Positions 1 to 12,599 of a DNA stretch of 64,000 bases are shown piece by piece; positions within the stretch are counted from its first letter, which is position 1, and every line of letters begins with the position of its first letter. The notes beneath the pieces were generated by a model. The model did no database searches. It was not told where the DNA came from and saw only the letters and a program-made list of their open reading frames with translations. Origin of the DNA: Cymbidium sinense (taxonomy: Eukaryota > Streptophyta > Magnoliopsida > Asparagales > Orchidaceae). The stretch is from assembly GCA_021442155.1 (NCBI GenBank), contig CM038215.1:273027014-273091013 (forward strand), read 5' to 3'. The position numbers and the translations under genes were made by a program.

Positions 1-1104
1 AGAGCATGGGTTCTAGATCCAGAGAGAGGGCCATCGAGCCAAGGTTGCAACCAAGTTAGGTAGGAGGAGGGAGTGCATGAGGCGGTGGTGACCTCGCCAT
101 TGATTTCACTAATCGGTGGGCCACCCATGGCTAATTGCACAAATAATGTAGTACTCACCATCACCACCAGCCGTTAGAGGAGAGCTCCAGCAGAAGGACA
201 GTCGGTGTTACCCCCATCACACTGCTCCATTCCTTGTCTACCATCACAAGTCCCTATCCCTCCTTCCACTAAGGTTGAGACTGCATTGAGGAGAGGAAGT
301 CCCCATTGGTGATCTGGCTATGGCTTAAGGATCCCACTCCATCTACTCCACCTGTTGAGGTGAGGTCGAGCTCTCCCATTCAACCTCCCACTTTAGTTGT
401 GGTGAAGGAGTGGCAAATGAAAGTCTGGTGCCACCACGCACCACAACAATCACCACTATAGTGATAGTAGCGAGAGGAGGAGGGGAGTACAATTCTGGTA
501 GTGATCCTTTCAGTGAGGGTGTATTGTTAGTTGGCAGCATCTGTTGTATAGATTCAGACAAGCATAGTTCCACGGTTGGCCATCAATGAGTCATTGCTTC
601 GGTCTAGCCAGATAGAGTAATAGATCATTCACTAGCTGACACTTTAGAGGACTACTTTACTGAGAAGATATGACTTCTAAGTAATGATCATTTAAATTTA
701 GAGGAGGGGAGGGTAGCATTTGACCCTGATAAAGATGATCTTCTAGGGGTTCTCCAAAGTCCACATGGTTGCTCAAGCCTCCTCCAGAGACCATCAGGGA
801 GGAAGATGCTGGTTGAAAGATGATGTCATCCATTCAACCCAACACCTCCCCAAGCTTAGGCAAAAGGATGATCAAATCCATATGATGGAGAAGAAGGTTG
901 AGGATTTGTTAGTAGCAGCACTTTAGAACCAAGCTCCAGCATTCCATCTTAACCCTATGGAGGCCAAGTGGCCTAAGCTTCTACATGTCTTAGAACCCCT
1001 ATAAAGTACCTCTCCAGTAGATTAGGACAATGGTAGCCTGCATAGAAAGGTTATAGATAGCACCTCTATACAGGAGAGAGACCAAAAATAAATGGTGAAA
1101 CAGC

Positions 1105-2140
1105 AAGTAAGAAAAGCATTAGCGCAAGCCTAGGGTACCTCTTTCAATCCAAACGATAGACCCTACCCAGAGAAATTTGATACAGTTCAGTATTCCAAAA
1201 GAGTTTGTGCCATCATCTTTCAAGATTTTTTATGGTAGTGGGAACCCTCGACAGCATATAGCATACTTTAGAGCTAGATGTTACAATGCTGATGGTAGCG
1301 ATGCACTTCTTTTTTGCTTATTTATTAGTAGTCTTTCAGGGATTGCATTCGATTGGTATATCGAACTGCCCAATGGTTTGATAAAGATATTTGCTGAGTT
1401 AGAGCAACATTTCATTAAGAGATTTGTTGGAGCTCATTAGAGGGTGACTATGGGCGATCTCATTGTAGCATAAAAAATCCCAGTAAGTCTCTCGTTGATT
1501 ATATTCTCAAGTGGTAAACACGGTATAAAATGTGAACCATGATATCAGCAGCCATGATTCTTTTAAAATATTTATTGCTCATGCTCAAGGGATTTACTAT
1601 CAAAACTTTTGAGAAGTTAATCAACAAGGTGGCTAGTCTAGAGAAGCCAAATAGTTACCTTTCCAAAACCAATCAAGCTCTAGAAAGCTTTTGAAAACAA
1701 GCCAGTGGCAGTGGCATTAGTTAACAGGGGGAAGCAACCAGTTAGAGTTCAGTTAAGAGACCTAGAGCTCAGTAGCCTCCACATTCACCACCTCTACCAC
1801 CACCTCTACCATTATATTGGCCACCACAGCCACCTCAATGGCCATTACCACCACCACCTCAATAGCATACCCATGGTACTCCTATACAAGTAGTATTACT
1901 CTACTCTTTGGAAACTAAATAAGCCATATTATTTCAAGAGAAAGGTAGTCAAGAAAATCTTTAAGAACCTCTTAAGGAAGCCTGATTTCTAGCCACCAGA
2001 GAGTGGACAAGAGCGATGATCCTAACTTTTTCCTTTAGCCATTTCTTAGAGGACTGCATCACCTTGAAGGACTGGCTTGAGCATAGCCACAAGTCGGGTG
2101 TCATAATTATCTCTAAGGATGACTTATTTACTTATTAAAC
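1105..2140 (+). pseudogene. gag remnant of element A
   Basis: This is the capsid region of a plant Ty3/Gypsy gag. The best stretch (1177-1437) encodes a typical retrotransposon gag core with FYGSGNPRQHIAYFRA near its start and FDWYIELP further on. The upstream part (1111-1176) is in another frame. A proline-rich segment follows (1778-1860), then the region equivalent to the zinc-knuckle tail, ending near 2110 with KDWLEHSHKSG. At least four in-frame stops and two frame changes break it. Several stops sit where the family has Gln: TAG at 1131 and 1438, and TAA in the VA*K motif near 1470. The gene product would package element RNA; this copy cannot make it. Confidence 0.8.
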
Positions 2141-2859
2141 CAACCATCTAGTTCTGTTAGGGTAATCCTTGGGGATACATGTGATCCTCTCATGACAAAA
2201 GAAGGTTGGCATATTTTCTTATCCTAAACCTCTAAAAAGATTATTTCTAAGATCAAGAAACTCTCCTTATAGGTGCCTGTGGTAGCTCAAACGTCCAACA
2301 TCAAGGAAAATTTTCAAGTTTCCAAAGATAACTTGGGTAAAGTGGGAGCTTAGCGATGCGACAATAGTCCACACTTTCAGAATAGTTCGAGTGGCAGTGT
2401 AGCATTCCCTCCTCCATTGCAACTACTACTTCATCTAGTTCTTCTTCTAGAGTTTTGTATGCCAGACAAGCACTAAAACCCACTTACTTTTTTTGATTTC
2501 TATCATGTACCTCCACCTAAAAAAAACTCAATAATGAAAATAAATTCAACTTACATCTTGTCCATTTTTATGCTCTTGATTTCATTCTGAAAGCTCTCCA
2601 AGTCTAGAATAATAATAGCTCTAATAATTCCAATACTTTTCTTCTAATTGATCGACTTTCCTTTTTAATCAATCAGTTCACCCATTGAGATTAACTTGGA
2701 CTCAGTGACTCAGGGTCCCATAAGAGAAATATAGAATATGCGATGAGCATATTGAACTTTTTGCCAACCCGCCACAGTCGTCACCTGCATTCTCCTAAGG
2801 TAGCACTTTAGGATAAGGGTGAGCAAGTCATTAGTTATAGTGAGCAGATAGCCCCTCCA

Positions 2860-3477
2860 CAGGATGCTCCACCTATGGATATGCTTGTGGAGGACTAGCC
2901 CAGAGTTGATTACAACATTTTAGCTCACCTTAGAAAGTTGCCAGCTAAGTTAATCATATATGATGCCCTTGTCTTATCTAAAGAGTTGAAGAAATCTCTA
3001 ATTAAGGCTCTTCTTGATCCAGAGATTAGCTTAGCTCAGCTGACTGCTATTGGAGAAAAGGCTCATGATTTAGAGGATGTCCCAAGAGTCACTTTCGGCA
3101 ATGTAGACTTGCTTTTAGGGATGATCAGACACAACCATCCCCTCTACATCACAGTGGACATGGGCAGATTCACGCTATCCATAGTGTTGGTTGACCTAGG
3201 TGTAGCAGTCAACATTATGAGTCTAAAGACCCTTGCCTACTTGAGGATTGACATCACCAAACTCAATTCAGAGAGGATGATGTTGAAAAGATTCAATGAG
3301 CAAGGCGAGAGGGATTTAGGCTCCATAGTGTTGCCAATGAATATTGATGAGTGGAAGACTGAAGCCATGTTTCACATTATAGATTCAGATACATCTTTCA
3401 ATACTTTGCTAGAGAGACCATGGATACATGAGACAACATGGTCACATCCTCTTTGCACCAATGCTTCATGTTCATGA
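2860..3477 (+). pseudogene. retropepsin-like aspartic protease remnant of element A
   Basis: The open stretch 2938-3477 (179 codons) matches the protease part of Tat-type polyproteins. A linker with LSKELKKSLIKALLDPE comes first, then a VDLGVAVNIMSL segment where the catalytic loop belongs, then LLERPWIHE near the C-terminus. The family loop usually has Asp followed by a small residue and Gly; here Leu occupies the middle position, which should weaken or abolish activity. The true reading frame starts upstream: the same frame continues from about 2860 (MDMLVED) through a TAG stop at 2897. Element B carries the homologous segment at 31651-32070. The role would be cleavage of the Gag-Pol polyprotein. 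Confidence 0.8.
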
Positions 3478-3601
3478 GAGGTGGGATAGAGTACAATATC
3501 AAAGGAGATCTCAAGCCATTTACAGTTCATGAGGTCGGCATATATGAGGATGCGGCCTAGTACCTCTCTTAAAATTAACAAGTCTATTCTTATGAACTTG
3601 G

Positions 3602-3712
3602 CCAAAGCACAAAAATAAAAGAAAAATAAAAAGAGAAAGAAAAAGAAAAATATGAAAATGAAAAAAGAAAAGAAAAAATAAGATTGAAAATAAAAGGGAG
3701 GGAGTAATAGAC
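3602..3712 (+). repeat. purine-rich, Lys-coding spacer between protease and RT
   Basis: An A/G-only tract of about 110 bases, which in frame would encode a Lys-rich linker. Element C has a similar tract at 56105-56275 upstream of its RT remnant, so it is probably a regular part of the polyprotein rather than a chance microsatellite. Confidence 0.6.
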
Positions 3713-3839
3713 TTGGAGGAGGAACTAGAGCTTGAGATTATATTCCACTCATAGTTCATTACTCCATTCAAACATATGGATAGGATGACCCGACCTCCAC
3801 TAAGCAAAGAAAGAGGTAGATCTAGGCGTGTGGATGGAA

Positions 3840-4895
3840 GACCTCCTTATTGCCCACCCAAAGAGATATGTCTCATCTAGTACACCATCCATAGTCTTAG
3901 AATCTAGTTGGATGAGTTTTACATGGTTAGCACACTAGCTCTTCTCGGTGGTATATTCCTTTGGTGACACTTGAGTGATGATGAAGATCGGGCTCCAAAG
4001 TAAAGCATGAGTGTATCCAAGTCTATATGTTAAACTGTCAGGCATCGGTTGGAATCTTTAGCTCTAACCTCACTTTTCTCATAAGAAGTTTAGGGTTTGG
4101 TAGTTAAGAAAGCCTTTAAGTCATCCATAGATGTGAAGACTCAAAGATTCTTTCTGTGAGGATCATCCTTAGTCAAGAAGTTGATGTAAAACTTGAGGAT
4201 GATTCATATAAAGATTTAATAAAATTTTCTTTTGATTATATTCTTATCAACATAGCAAGATCAAGATTAAACATACTTTCTAAAATAGTCCTTTAATTAA
4301 TTCATCAATCAATTCAAGATGGGTCTTTATCTTTAGATGACCTATATCAAAACAAATATGAACAAAGAATAACTATCAAGTTGATGTAATTTAGAAGAAA
4401 ATCCTTCCTTAAATCCTTAAGAAGAAAGATCCAAATTTGAACTTGCTCAACTTTAGGGACTAAGAAGGATGCCAAAGATAATTTATTACCAATAGGATTG
4501 GTGGACATTCCCTATTTAGTAATTCTTCTCTTACATGGATGGCTCATCAGTTACAAGAAATTAAGTGACCCATGAAGAGAAAAATACTACTTTTCAATCG
4601 CCAAAATTTGTCTATTAAGGTTATGACTTTGAGAAAATCTTTTTTTAAATAGGTGAAAATATATTTCAATCTTGATTGGCTCATTCATCATTAAGTTGGT
4701 GTTATATTTGATGATATCATACAAAGTAAAGAAAGGAAGACTACTCTTTAGCAAAATTATTTTGATATAAGACTTTTAACCTCAAAGATGAAAGTGTGCT
4801 AACTTGAAAGTTCTTTGGGTTTGTTGTAAGTTGAAATCAGATCAATCCCAAAGAGATCAAGTTAACTCAAAATGCCACTAAAGTCTAACTCAACT
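3840..4895. other. no recognisable domain; position where the RT core should be
   Basis: About 1.05 kb between the protease spacer and the RNase H domain. A Tat-type element should have its reverse transcriptase core here, but I find no RT motif in any frame. The sequence is AT-rich with dense stops. Either the RT was deleted and replaced by unrelated sequence, or it has decayed beyond recognition by eye. Confidence 0.5.
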
Positions 4896-5400
4896 GGATC
4901 TGGGTGGTTGGGCATTATCTAAGATGCTTCATATCCAACCTATCAGGATGGTGCCAGCCATTTTCAGCATTTGTCAAAAAGGATGTCAAGTTCAAGTGGG
5001 ATGACAAGTGTCAGCACGCCTTTGAGGACATCAAGCACTACCTGATGATGATGCCAGTTCTAGTAGCCCTTATCCCAAGAAGGCCATTCATCCTCTACAC
5101 TACTGCATTGGATGATTCCCTTGGCACTTTGTTGGCCCCACCCAATGATGAAGGGAAAGAGAATGCTCTCTACAATCTTAGTCCTCGTCCAATCCTTACT
5201 AAAGAAAATTATCCACCAATTGAGAAACATTGCTTAGCTTTAATCTTTGCATCCTAAAAGCTATGGCATTATATGCTTTCTCATAAAGTAAACTTGATCT
5301 CCAGTCAATACTTATCACATGACATAGCCAATGCTATCGGGATGGTTGACGATGGTCCATGATTCTCTCGTTTGACACTTCTGGTACCTCTATGCAGTGA
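4896..5400 (+). pseudogene. RT connection and first RNase H remnant of element A
   Basis: The stretch 4904-5257 encodes the end of RT and the start of the retroelement RNase H. It reads YLRCFISNLSG, then FVKKDVKFKWDDKCQHAFED, then PFILYTTALDDSLGTLL, then ENYPPIEKHCLALIFA, all typical of plant Ty3/Gypsy pol. The frame continues through a TAA at 5255 into KLWHYMLSHKVNLIS. It would degrade RNA in the RNA:DNA hybrid during reverse transcription. The catalytic part is only partly preserved. Confidence 0.8.
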
Positions 5401-5402
5401 AA

Positions 5403-5930
5403 GGATAAGCATTGGTAGACTTCTTAGTAGCACACCCACTTCCTGCTGAGTCTCCACTTATTGACGATCTCCCTGATGAACAAATCATGAACTTGGGGGA
5501 CACTAGCAATCACCAATGGGAATTATATTTTGATGGTGTGGCTTTCTCTGACAAAGGTGAAGAACCACAATCTACTCTTTTAGAATAGTCAAAGGTAGGA
5601 ATAGTCCTTCTAACTCTAGATTATAATGTGATGAGATTCGCATATCATCTATCCAATCCTTGCAACAATAATGAAGCTGAATAGGAGGCTTTAATTATCA
5701 ATCTAGAGTTAGCAGTCATGCTATGCATCCAGAACATTGATATCTTTGGGGATTCTGAGCTGGTCATCAACCAAATCGTTGGGTCATATAAGGTTCTTAA
5801 GCCTAAACTCCATCATTATCACAAATACATCATGGAGCTATTAGCCCAAATCTAGAGGTTACCATATACAAGATCTCAAGATTTGGGTTATGAGGATGGG
5901 GTGTTAGCATTCATGGACCCCAATCTGGTT
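5403..5930 (+). pseudogene. second (archaeal-type) RNase H of element A
   Basis: This segment opens with ALVDFLVAHPLP, the linker that precedes the additional RNase H in Tat elements. It then shows WELYFDGVAFSDKG (first catalytic Asp), KVGIVLL, CNNNEAE, IFGDSELVINQIVGSYKV (third catalytic Asp) and LHHYHKYIMELL. Three in-frame TAG stops (5586, near 5680, near 5850) and a TAA at 5406 kill it. The presence of this domain after the first RNase H is the main reason for assigning element A to the Tat lineage. Confidence 0.8.
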
Positions 5931-6044
5931 CAAGATGAGTATTATGGAGTCCTAGATTATGAAGTAGAGACCCCTTTCCTACATTTTCATCAATGGCACC
6001 TTATTATATATGTGTTCAATCATGTACATTGTTTAGCATGAAGC

Positions 6045-6760
6045 CCATAAAATCATGACCAGGTACACTGATTATGGCGAGCTCACCAATCTCAAGATGA
6101 AGGCCAAGATTAAGAGACTAGGGTACTATTAGGCTATGATGATTACCGACTGCATAGATGTAGCCAAGCATTATCACTAATGTTTGGTGCATGGACTGGT
6201 CCTACACCAACCACCCAACATTGGCCTCTTGGCCATTCGAGTGTTAGGGTACTGATATTATGGGTCTGATCGATCATTCTTCTTCCAAAGGTCATCAATT
6301 CATCCTTGCCACTATGGGTTACTTTCCTAAGTGGGCAAAGGCAATTCCTCTCAGGGAGGTCAAAGCCCAGCATGTGCTCTAGCTTTTAAGGAACCATATC
6401 GTATATAGGTTTGAGGTGCCTCGATGAATTATATCGATAATGATGCATTCAAGAGCACCGGGATCAATAACTCGGAGACAACATAGATTGGCGATACTCT
6501 ACCATCTATTATTAAGTGAATGGTCTAGTAGAAGCTTTCAACAAAACTCTCATTCAAATACTCAAGAAGACACTCAATGACACAGCGATAATGTCATGAG
6601 TGGTTGAAACTTTGTGGGCTTATGCGCACCTATAGAACTCCAACTCAATCAACTCCTTTCTCCTTAGTATTTGAGTCAGAAGTCATTCTACCATTAGAAG
6701 TCTAACTCCCATCACTAAGATTATGGAAAAGCCTAAGTGGTGAGGACTTATGTTTGTAGC
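6045..6760 (+). pseudogene. integrase remnant of element A
   Basis: The zinc-binding N-terminal part lies at about 6110-6230 (ITDCID, then CLVHGLVLHQPP) with several stops. The DDE core is readable across shifted frames. The first Asp is in GTDIMG (6254-6256). The second is in IDNDAFKS (6436-6438, in a different frame). The Glu is in NGLVEAFNKTL (6531-6533). FILATMGYF shows a changed residue where the family normally has Asp. Stops include TAG at 6390, TGA at 6425 (a CGA codon changed at CpG) and TAA near 6513. It would insert element cDNA; it is inactive here. Confidence 0.8.
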
Positions 6761-7186
6761 TTGAGGGGAAACATAAACTTGAAATCATAAATCTAATGAG
6801 CTTTAGGAAGGGCCGAAGCACATCCTAAATCTAAGGGAAGATGGGTATATGGTTTATCTCCACAAGAGAGGATAAATCACTTAACTACTAGACTTATAAC
6901 TACCTGGAGTGGCAACCAACTAACTCCTCTTACGCATTAAAACCATGTGATCAAGTCATATCTTTTGCAAGATGGTAGGATGTTATTAGTAGAAAGAAAC
7001 TAAAGTCCTTAAACCCACTCCCTAAGAGACTAGAGCATGAGTGGTATGAATAATGACTTAGTCTAATGTAAATATTTTCAAATTTTATTTGATTTTGGAC
7101 TCTTCATTTTGACAAATGCAATAGGATTTTTATATGTCTAAATGCATGATAAAATGAGGTTATTGGCTAAATCAGAGAGAAAGAGG

Positions 7187-10100
7187 TGTTCTCCACCATT
7201 GGATAGACCCTCAAAGGTCAAGCCTTCCCCTATCATGCAAGGATGGAAACCTTCTCTTAGTAAAAGTGAAACAAGATTACATGCATGATATTAAGTATAC
7301 AACATCCAGCTAAGGGGATGCTAAATTTTTTTAGTTATCTTGATTTAATACTTAGGCTTTAAAAGAGGTTATGAGTTGTTTAGAAGATTTAATTATGAGT
7401 TGTAGTTAGGGTATAAAAATTAATTTTCCCTGAGAGCCTAATCGGATCGAGGCCACACATTAAATCACCATACATGAAGAAACTAGAAAGAGACATGTCA
7501 TTTCTATTTTGAAATTGTAAATAAAATATCAAATAATTTATAAACCCAATGTAAAAGAATGGTGAGATGGTGTAGTACAACCCAAAGAGAAATGGGTTCT
7601 TGAGCTCTTATACAACCTGGTATATGAAAGAATAATTACAAATACATATAAATAAATGCTATGAGAGGTCTTCATTTCTTCATTCTTCATTTCTCCTTCA
7701 TTTCTCCATTGGATTTTCTTACTTCAAAGGCATCACAAGGGCCTCCCAGGATAAAGCCTTCTAGCCTCCGCTCATCCTAATCCCCCATAACACTAATCCT
7801 AATTCCTAATGCAAAATTACATTAAAAGTTGAAAATGTAAATCTAACTACACTTGCAAGACAAGTGTTAGTTAAACACACTATACAACCCAAGCAATTAT
7901 ATGTATAATTTGGAATTAGCACCCTCCACAAGGGTATCCAAGTCTGCCTGTCCTAATTTAGGTATGCTTAGGGGTTAAGAAACCAGCAAAAGAGAGCATT
8001 TATATTTATTATAAGCATCCTTTAAGCATAATATCCTATAGAAAACATAATTAGGCTAATCATAGCCTAACATCTAGTCTACAAAGCATATACCCTAACA
8101 TTCATTCTACAACAATACATCATAAAACCTAACATACTTCAAACAATGCACCGCCCTAACATAAGGCTAATAGTGGTGACTTAATCTAATGTGTGTTAAG
8201 GTTTATTTGGTATGTCTTAGCTAGGCTTTGTTATAATTTTTTGAGTGAGAAAGGATGATTTTACTTTAAGTGGCTTGATTGATTTGTAAGTTTTACTTAA
8301 TGTTTTCTTTTGTCTCACTTGGTTTACACTTAACATGTAAGTGTTATAAAGAGAAAAAAAAAGAGAGGATCACCCTCCTTTATCCCTACCTTTAGCCACA
8401 TCTAAAACATATTAATTAATCAATTCTCTTTAATGAATGCCTTATTATATATTTTAATTAATCCTAAGTATAGGTTCACTTTAAATAATCTTATTCAATA
8501 AGAAAGGCATCTTAAGATTAATTGGAGTTAATTACTATCACACAACAAATGTTAGTTGATTTCTTTCCATCATATGTAGTATGCATATGATTAAGTCCTA
8601 AACATATCTATGCATACAATATGTTTTTGGCACACTTAAATACAGGATGCATGAATGATTTTTATAAAAAAAAGGATTCTCATTCATTAGATAAATACAC
8701 ATTCAAATGTATGAAATATCTAAGCAAGTAACTCACCATTGTTTGACCAGAAGAATGAGGTAGGAACCTCTTTGGGGCTACTTAAAGCTGTACCTCCCTA
8801 GGTGTCCAGACTAGATATACCCCCTATTCTAAAATACATGTGGATGTATAAACAACTATAAGAATGGAAATCATGCAAAAATTATATTTTTTGTTTTGAA
8901 TTATGCATATAGAATAAGGTGAGGTTTTTACTCATTAGCCAAATAGATACACAAGTGTATAAAAGCTATAAGCAAGTACTTTGCCATTGTTTGACCAGGA
9001 GAATGAGGTAGGAACCTCCTTGGGGCTACTTAAAGCCGTGCATCTCTAGGCATCCAGACTAAATATACTTGATATTATTAAATACTCATTAGTGTACAAA
9101 CAACTATAAGAATGTAAACCATGCAGGAATTATATTTTGATTTATTTATACATGTGAGCTAAAATTCTATCTAAATTTTGACATGGATATACATAAGAAT
9201 AAACCCAAGCAAGTGTTGTGTCCTTTCCAAATGAACTATACACTTGTTAATATTCATATCCTTATGTGAATTCATGAAGATTAAAGAAAAGAGAACTTCA
9301 TATCACATGTTCAAAGTTGTAAGCACATACAAGCTTATAAATACTCATAATTATCATTACTCTATGTGTTATAGTTGATTTATATACTTTAAGAATTAAT
9401 TTTCTATTTAATAATGATAATAGCCACATGTATTTTTAATTTAAGCCAACACATGCAACTTGAAATAAAATAAGTCATTTTATTTAATTAATTTTTGAAA
9501 AGGATGAATGCATGATTACAAGTGGCATACAACATTTAATATAATTGAAGAGAAATAAAAGAACATAAGCACATAATTTCATTCAATCTAATTAATGTTT
9601 AAGGACAATCATATTAAATAAGATCATTTAAAACAAAACAAAGTTCCTTAATGCCATTTTTTATTTTTTATTTTATTTAAGAAATGTGAAAAAGATTTTA
9701 TAATCCTAATCTCATTCCCCAAATGTGAATTAATTTGATTTAATGAAAAGTAATTAGGTTCATTTTATGAATTGGTTATGTTAAGCATGGATTAAATCAA
9801 TTAATTAAACCCTTACCTATGTTGCCTTAAGGTAATTAATTAAATAATTATGAGCTAATATGATATGCAAATAAATTGAAAAGTAAATAGCAATTCTCAT
9901 ATGAAATGAAAGGGACATAATGCAATTAGTTCACAATCATTAATTAATTAAGCTTGAGGAAATCACTTAATTACTTTTATGGTTTTCTCACACATGTGAG
10001 CTAACCATAATTTTTTTAGCTCTCTTTAGGTTATTGAACACCTAAAGAACTACCTAAGGATTAATTAGGGAAATTATATTTAATTAAAATTTTAATTTAA

Positions 10101-11338
10101 TCGATCAAAGGATTAATCCCTTGATTATTTTTTCTCTTACTTAATTATCAACTTTTGATTATCTTTTCAAAATGAGATGGACTTAAGGGAAAAAGGTTGG
10201 AAAAGCGGGCCCAACCTAATTCCATAAATTATCCATTTAATCAAGCATGAATTCATATAATTTGATTTTTAATTTAGGCAATTAAGTCGTTAATTAATTA
10301 ATTAATCATTAATTAGTATTTGTTTTGGTTGAAAAGAGAGAAAAAATTAGGGAAAGTATTAAGGGAGAAGACCTAATCTCATTCCCTAAGCCTCCTTACT
10401 ATTCAACAGTAATTAAGGAGTCCATAATTAATAAATTACTATTCATATACTTAATTATCACTTAATTAAGTTAAGAAGGTAATTAGAGCTTAATCAATAA
10501 ATTTTCCTAATTAAACAACTAATAAATTCCATGAAAAATAGGGGAGGCAAAGATCATCTCCCTAAACATCCTCAAAAAGTATGAAATCAATCAGATGATT
10601 AATTAAGGAGTAATTAAGCTAATTAAGTTTTTAATAAAACCTTAAATAAACCAAAATTACAACTTAAAATTAATTAAGGATAATTTTAATGGATGTCACT
10701 CTGAAATACCTTTAGAATGAGCACTCATTTGTATTTTTTAGATTTGTTTACAATTAGTTATGAATTTTGGATGTTTCAACATTAAAATGGATTATTAATT
10801 AACTAATCCTATCGATGCCACGTCACATGCTAACACAGCATGCTTTCCACATGGTGTCATGGGATTTGTTATTTAACTCATCATATCACATAGATGAGTT
10901 AGTCGGAGGCAGATGCGCTTTCTAGTGAGCCGTCCGATCAAAGATTAGATGGCCACGATCAAACTTGCGGTTAAGTAGGATTAATTATGTTGATCTAGCA
11001 TGGTTTGATGAGGACTGTCCATTTCGATCATGTATAATAGATGGTCTATGATCTGTCTCTTCTCGAGCCACAAGAGACGGAGACCATCCATCATTTGTTG
11101 CATGATCTGAGCTCACTCATGCTCGAATGGAGATCAAATCGATTCCACACCATCAGGGAAGCAAAACGAAGATATCTAAAGGTGGAAATCTCACAACATG
11201 CAACTTTTCTTCAAAGAGCTCCAACCCATTTTAAGCTAAAGGTCAGTTTCAATGGCATACATCACTGGAGCTTAGGACTAGTGGTTCCAATGATTGAGGA
11301 AGCTTCGTTTGATATAAACGATGCCTATTGGGCAACTA
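7187..11338 (+). mobile_element. 3' LTR-like region of element A
   Basis: This follows pol and resembles the two repeats that flank element B (29745-30974 and 33341-35905), so it is most likely the A/B-family LTR. A purine tract (7171-7186) followed by TGTTCTCC is a possible polypurine tract and LTR start, but the repeat shared with B's left copy begins only near 7425, so the start is uncertain. From about 8690 to 11338 the sequence is related, in reverse complement, to the LTR of element C (about 50.7-53.56 kb), including AT-rich blocks and the region around 62960-63000 in the second C LTR. No gene is seen. Confidence 0.6.
8735..9065 (+). repeat. two copies of a ~100-bp LTR box
   Basis: Two direct copies, about 250 bp apart, share TTTGACCAG, a GAGGT-N4-ACCTC dyad and CTTGGGGCTACTTAAAGC. 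The same box occurs three times in element B's right LTR (34697-34800, 34981-35075, 35221-35325) and three times inverted in element C's 5' LTR (52963-53065, 53222-53320, 53490-53552). Confidence 0.8.
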
Positions 11339-11739
11339 TTGACCTCATTTTTAGAATGAGCTCTTAACACCTCCATCTTAGACATAGGACTTCTCTTAGA
11401 CTTTAAGAGTTTTTTAGTCTTAAAACACATCTAGTGATTAGGTAGACACTCCCCTAGCCTAGAAGACTTAGAAGAGTTAGCTACAGGAATAAGTTACTCC
11501 TTAGGGGTGTTAGGAAAACCTCCTACCCTTAGCTTAAACCTTTCCTCACTTTCCTTCTTTCAAGTCAAACTCCCAAATCAATTCTATTTGATTTTCTACA
11601 AACTCAAATCAAATCCATGATTGAAATCTATGATTGAAACCCATGATCAAAATTTATCAAAAATTCCTAAGTTTAAATTTCCTAAGTCATTAAGCCTCCC
11701 TTAAGGACTTAGCCAACAGTATGATCAAAATCTATTCAA

Positions 11740-12345
11740 ATCTTTGAGATTTTCTCATGATCCATTTATATTCTCATTTATATTCACATTTATAAATGAA
11801 ATGTGAATTGAAACCCATCAAATCAAATTCAAAATTCCAAATCAATTCATAAAAATTTCCTTAAGTCCCTTTAATTTTCCATTAAAGAACTTAGTTAAAA
11901 TCAACTCTAAATCTCAATCAAACCTATTCAAACCCATGGGATTCTCTCAAAACTTATTTATATTCTCATATATAAATGAAATATAAATATAAATCAATCA
12001 AAGCAAGCCCTCAAATTAAATTCCAAATTTAAAATCATTCTCCCTTAATCCCATTAATGGATTTAACCTAAATGTTGATCAAACCTATTCAAACTCATGA
12101 AATTTTTTCAAAACTTATTTGTATTCTCATTTATATTCTCATATATAAACGAAATATAAATATAAATCAATCAAATCTAATTAATAAAATTAAATTTCAA
12201 TTTAAAAATTTCCTTAAATCCTTTAGCCTTTAATGGCTTTAACCCAAATCATGATTAAACCACTTAAAATTCTTGAAATTTTCTCATGATCCATTTATAT
12301 TCTCATTTATATTCACATATATAAATGAAATATAAATTCAAAAAA
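11740..12345 (+). repeat. ~175-bp tandem repeat in the LTR
   Basis: Four imperfect copies are spaced about 165-190 bp apart. Each has TTCTCA, a TATATAAATGAAATATAAA-like core, and ATCAA. The core lies near 11771, 11964, 12126 and 12300. Element C's LTRs have two shorter versions (about 49080-49290 and 61120-61320). Confidence 0.65.
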
Positions 12346-12599
12346 TCAAAACCAATTCAAAAAATCAAACTCAAATCCATTCAAAATCAAATCTAAGCCT
12401 TTCAAGTCAAAATCTTGAACTTAGCCAAATCACTTTCAAATTAAGCCAAACTATTAGTTTTCTCTCATGGTACAATCAATCCTACAATCATGAGCTCATA
12501 TATAAATCCAAACCTCAATCAAAAAATCAAAACCAAAATCAAAACCTTAGACCCAAAACCCTTTCATATTCTTCCTTTGAATATGAAATTTTCAAATGG

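Larger units (their letters stand above)
1..6950 (+). mobile_element. Tat-type Ty3/Gypsy retrotransposon A, internal region, decayed
   Basis: Domains occur in the order gag, aspartic protease, RNase H, second RNase H, integrase, all on the + strand and all broken by stops and frameshifts. A second RNase H between the RT/RNase H unit and integrase is the known mark of the Tat lineage (Ogre-like elements). The 5' LTR and primer-binding site lie outside the window, and the reverse transcriptase core is not recognisable. Bases 1-1100 lead into gag; I see no domain there. After integrase, 6760-7186 holds the eroded pol end and 3' untranslated sequence, with a counterpart in element B at about 32640-33340. 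The element is dead. Confidence 0.85.

Noticed and set aside
1705..1893. His-rich 62-codon open frame
   Set aside because: It is a shifted reading of the proline-rich gag segment (CCACCTCTACC repeats).
3520..3807. Minus-strand open frame rich in Ser, Phe and Leu
   Set aside because: It is the complement of the purine-rich Lys-coding spacer.
11041..11367. 108-codon open frame at the LTR junction
   Set aside because: It spans the junction of an inverted LTR part and the start of a C-family LTR; no domain and no conserved frame in related copies.
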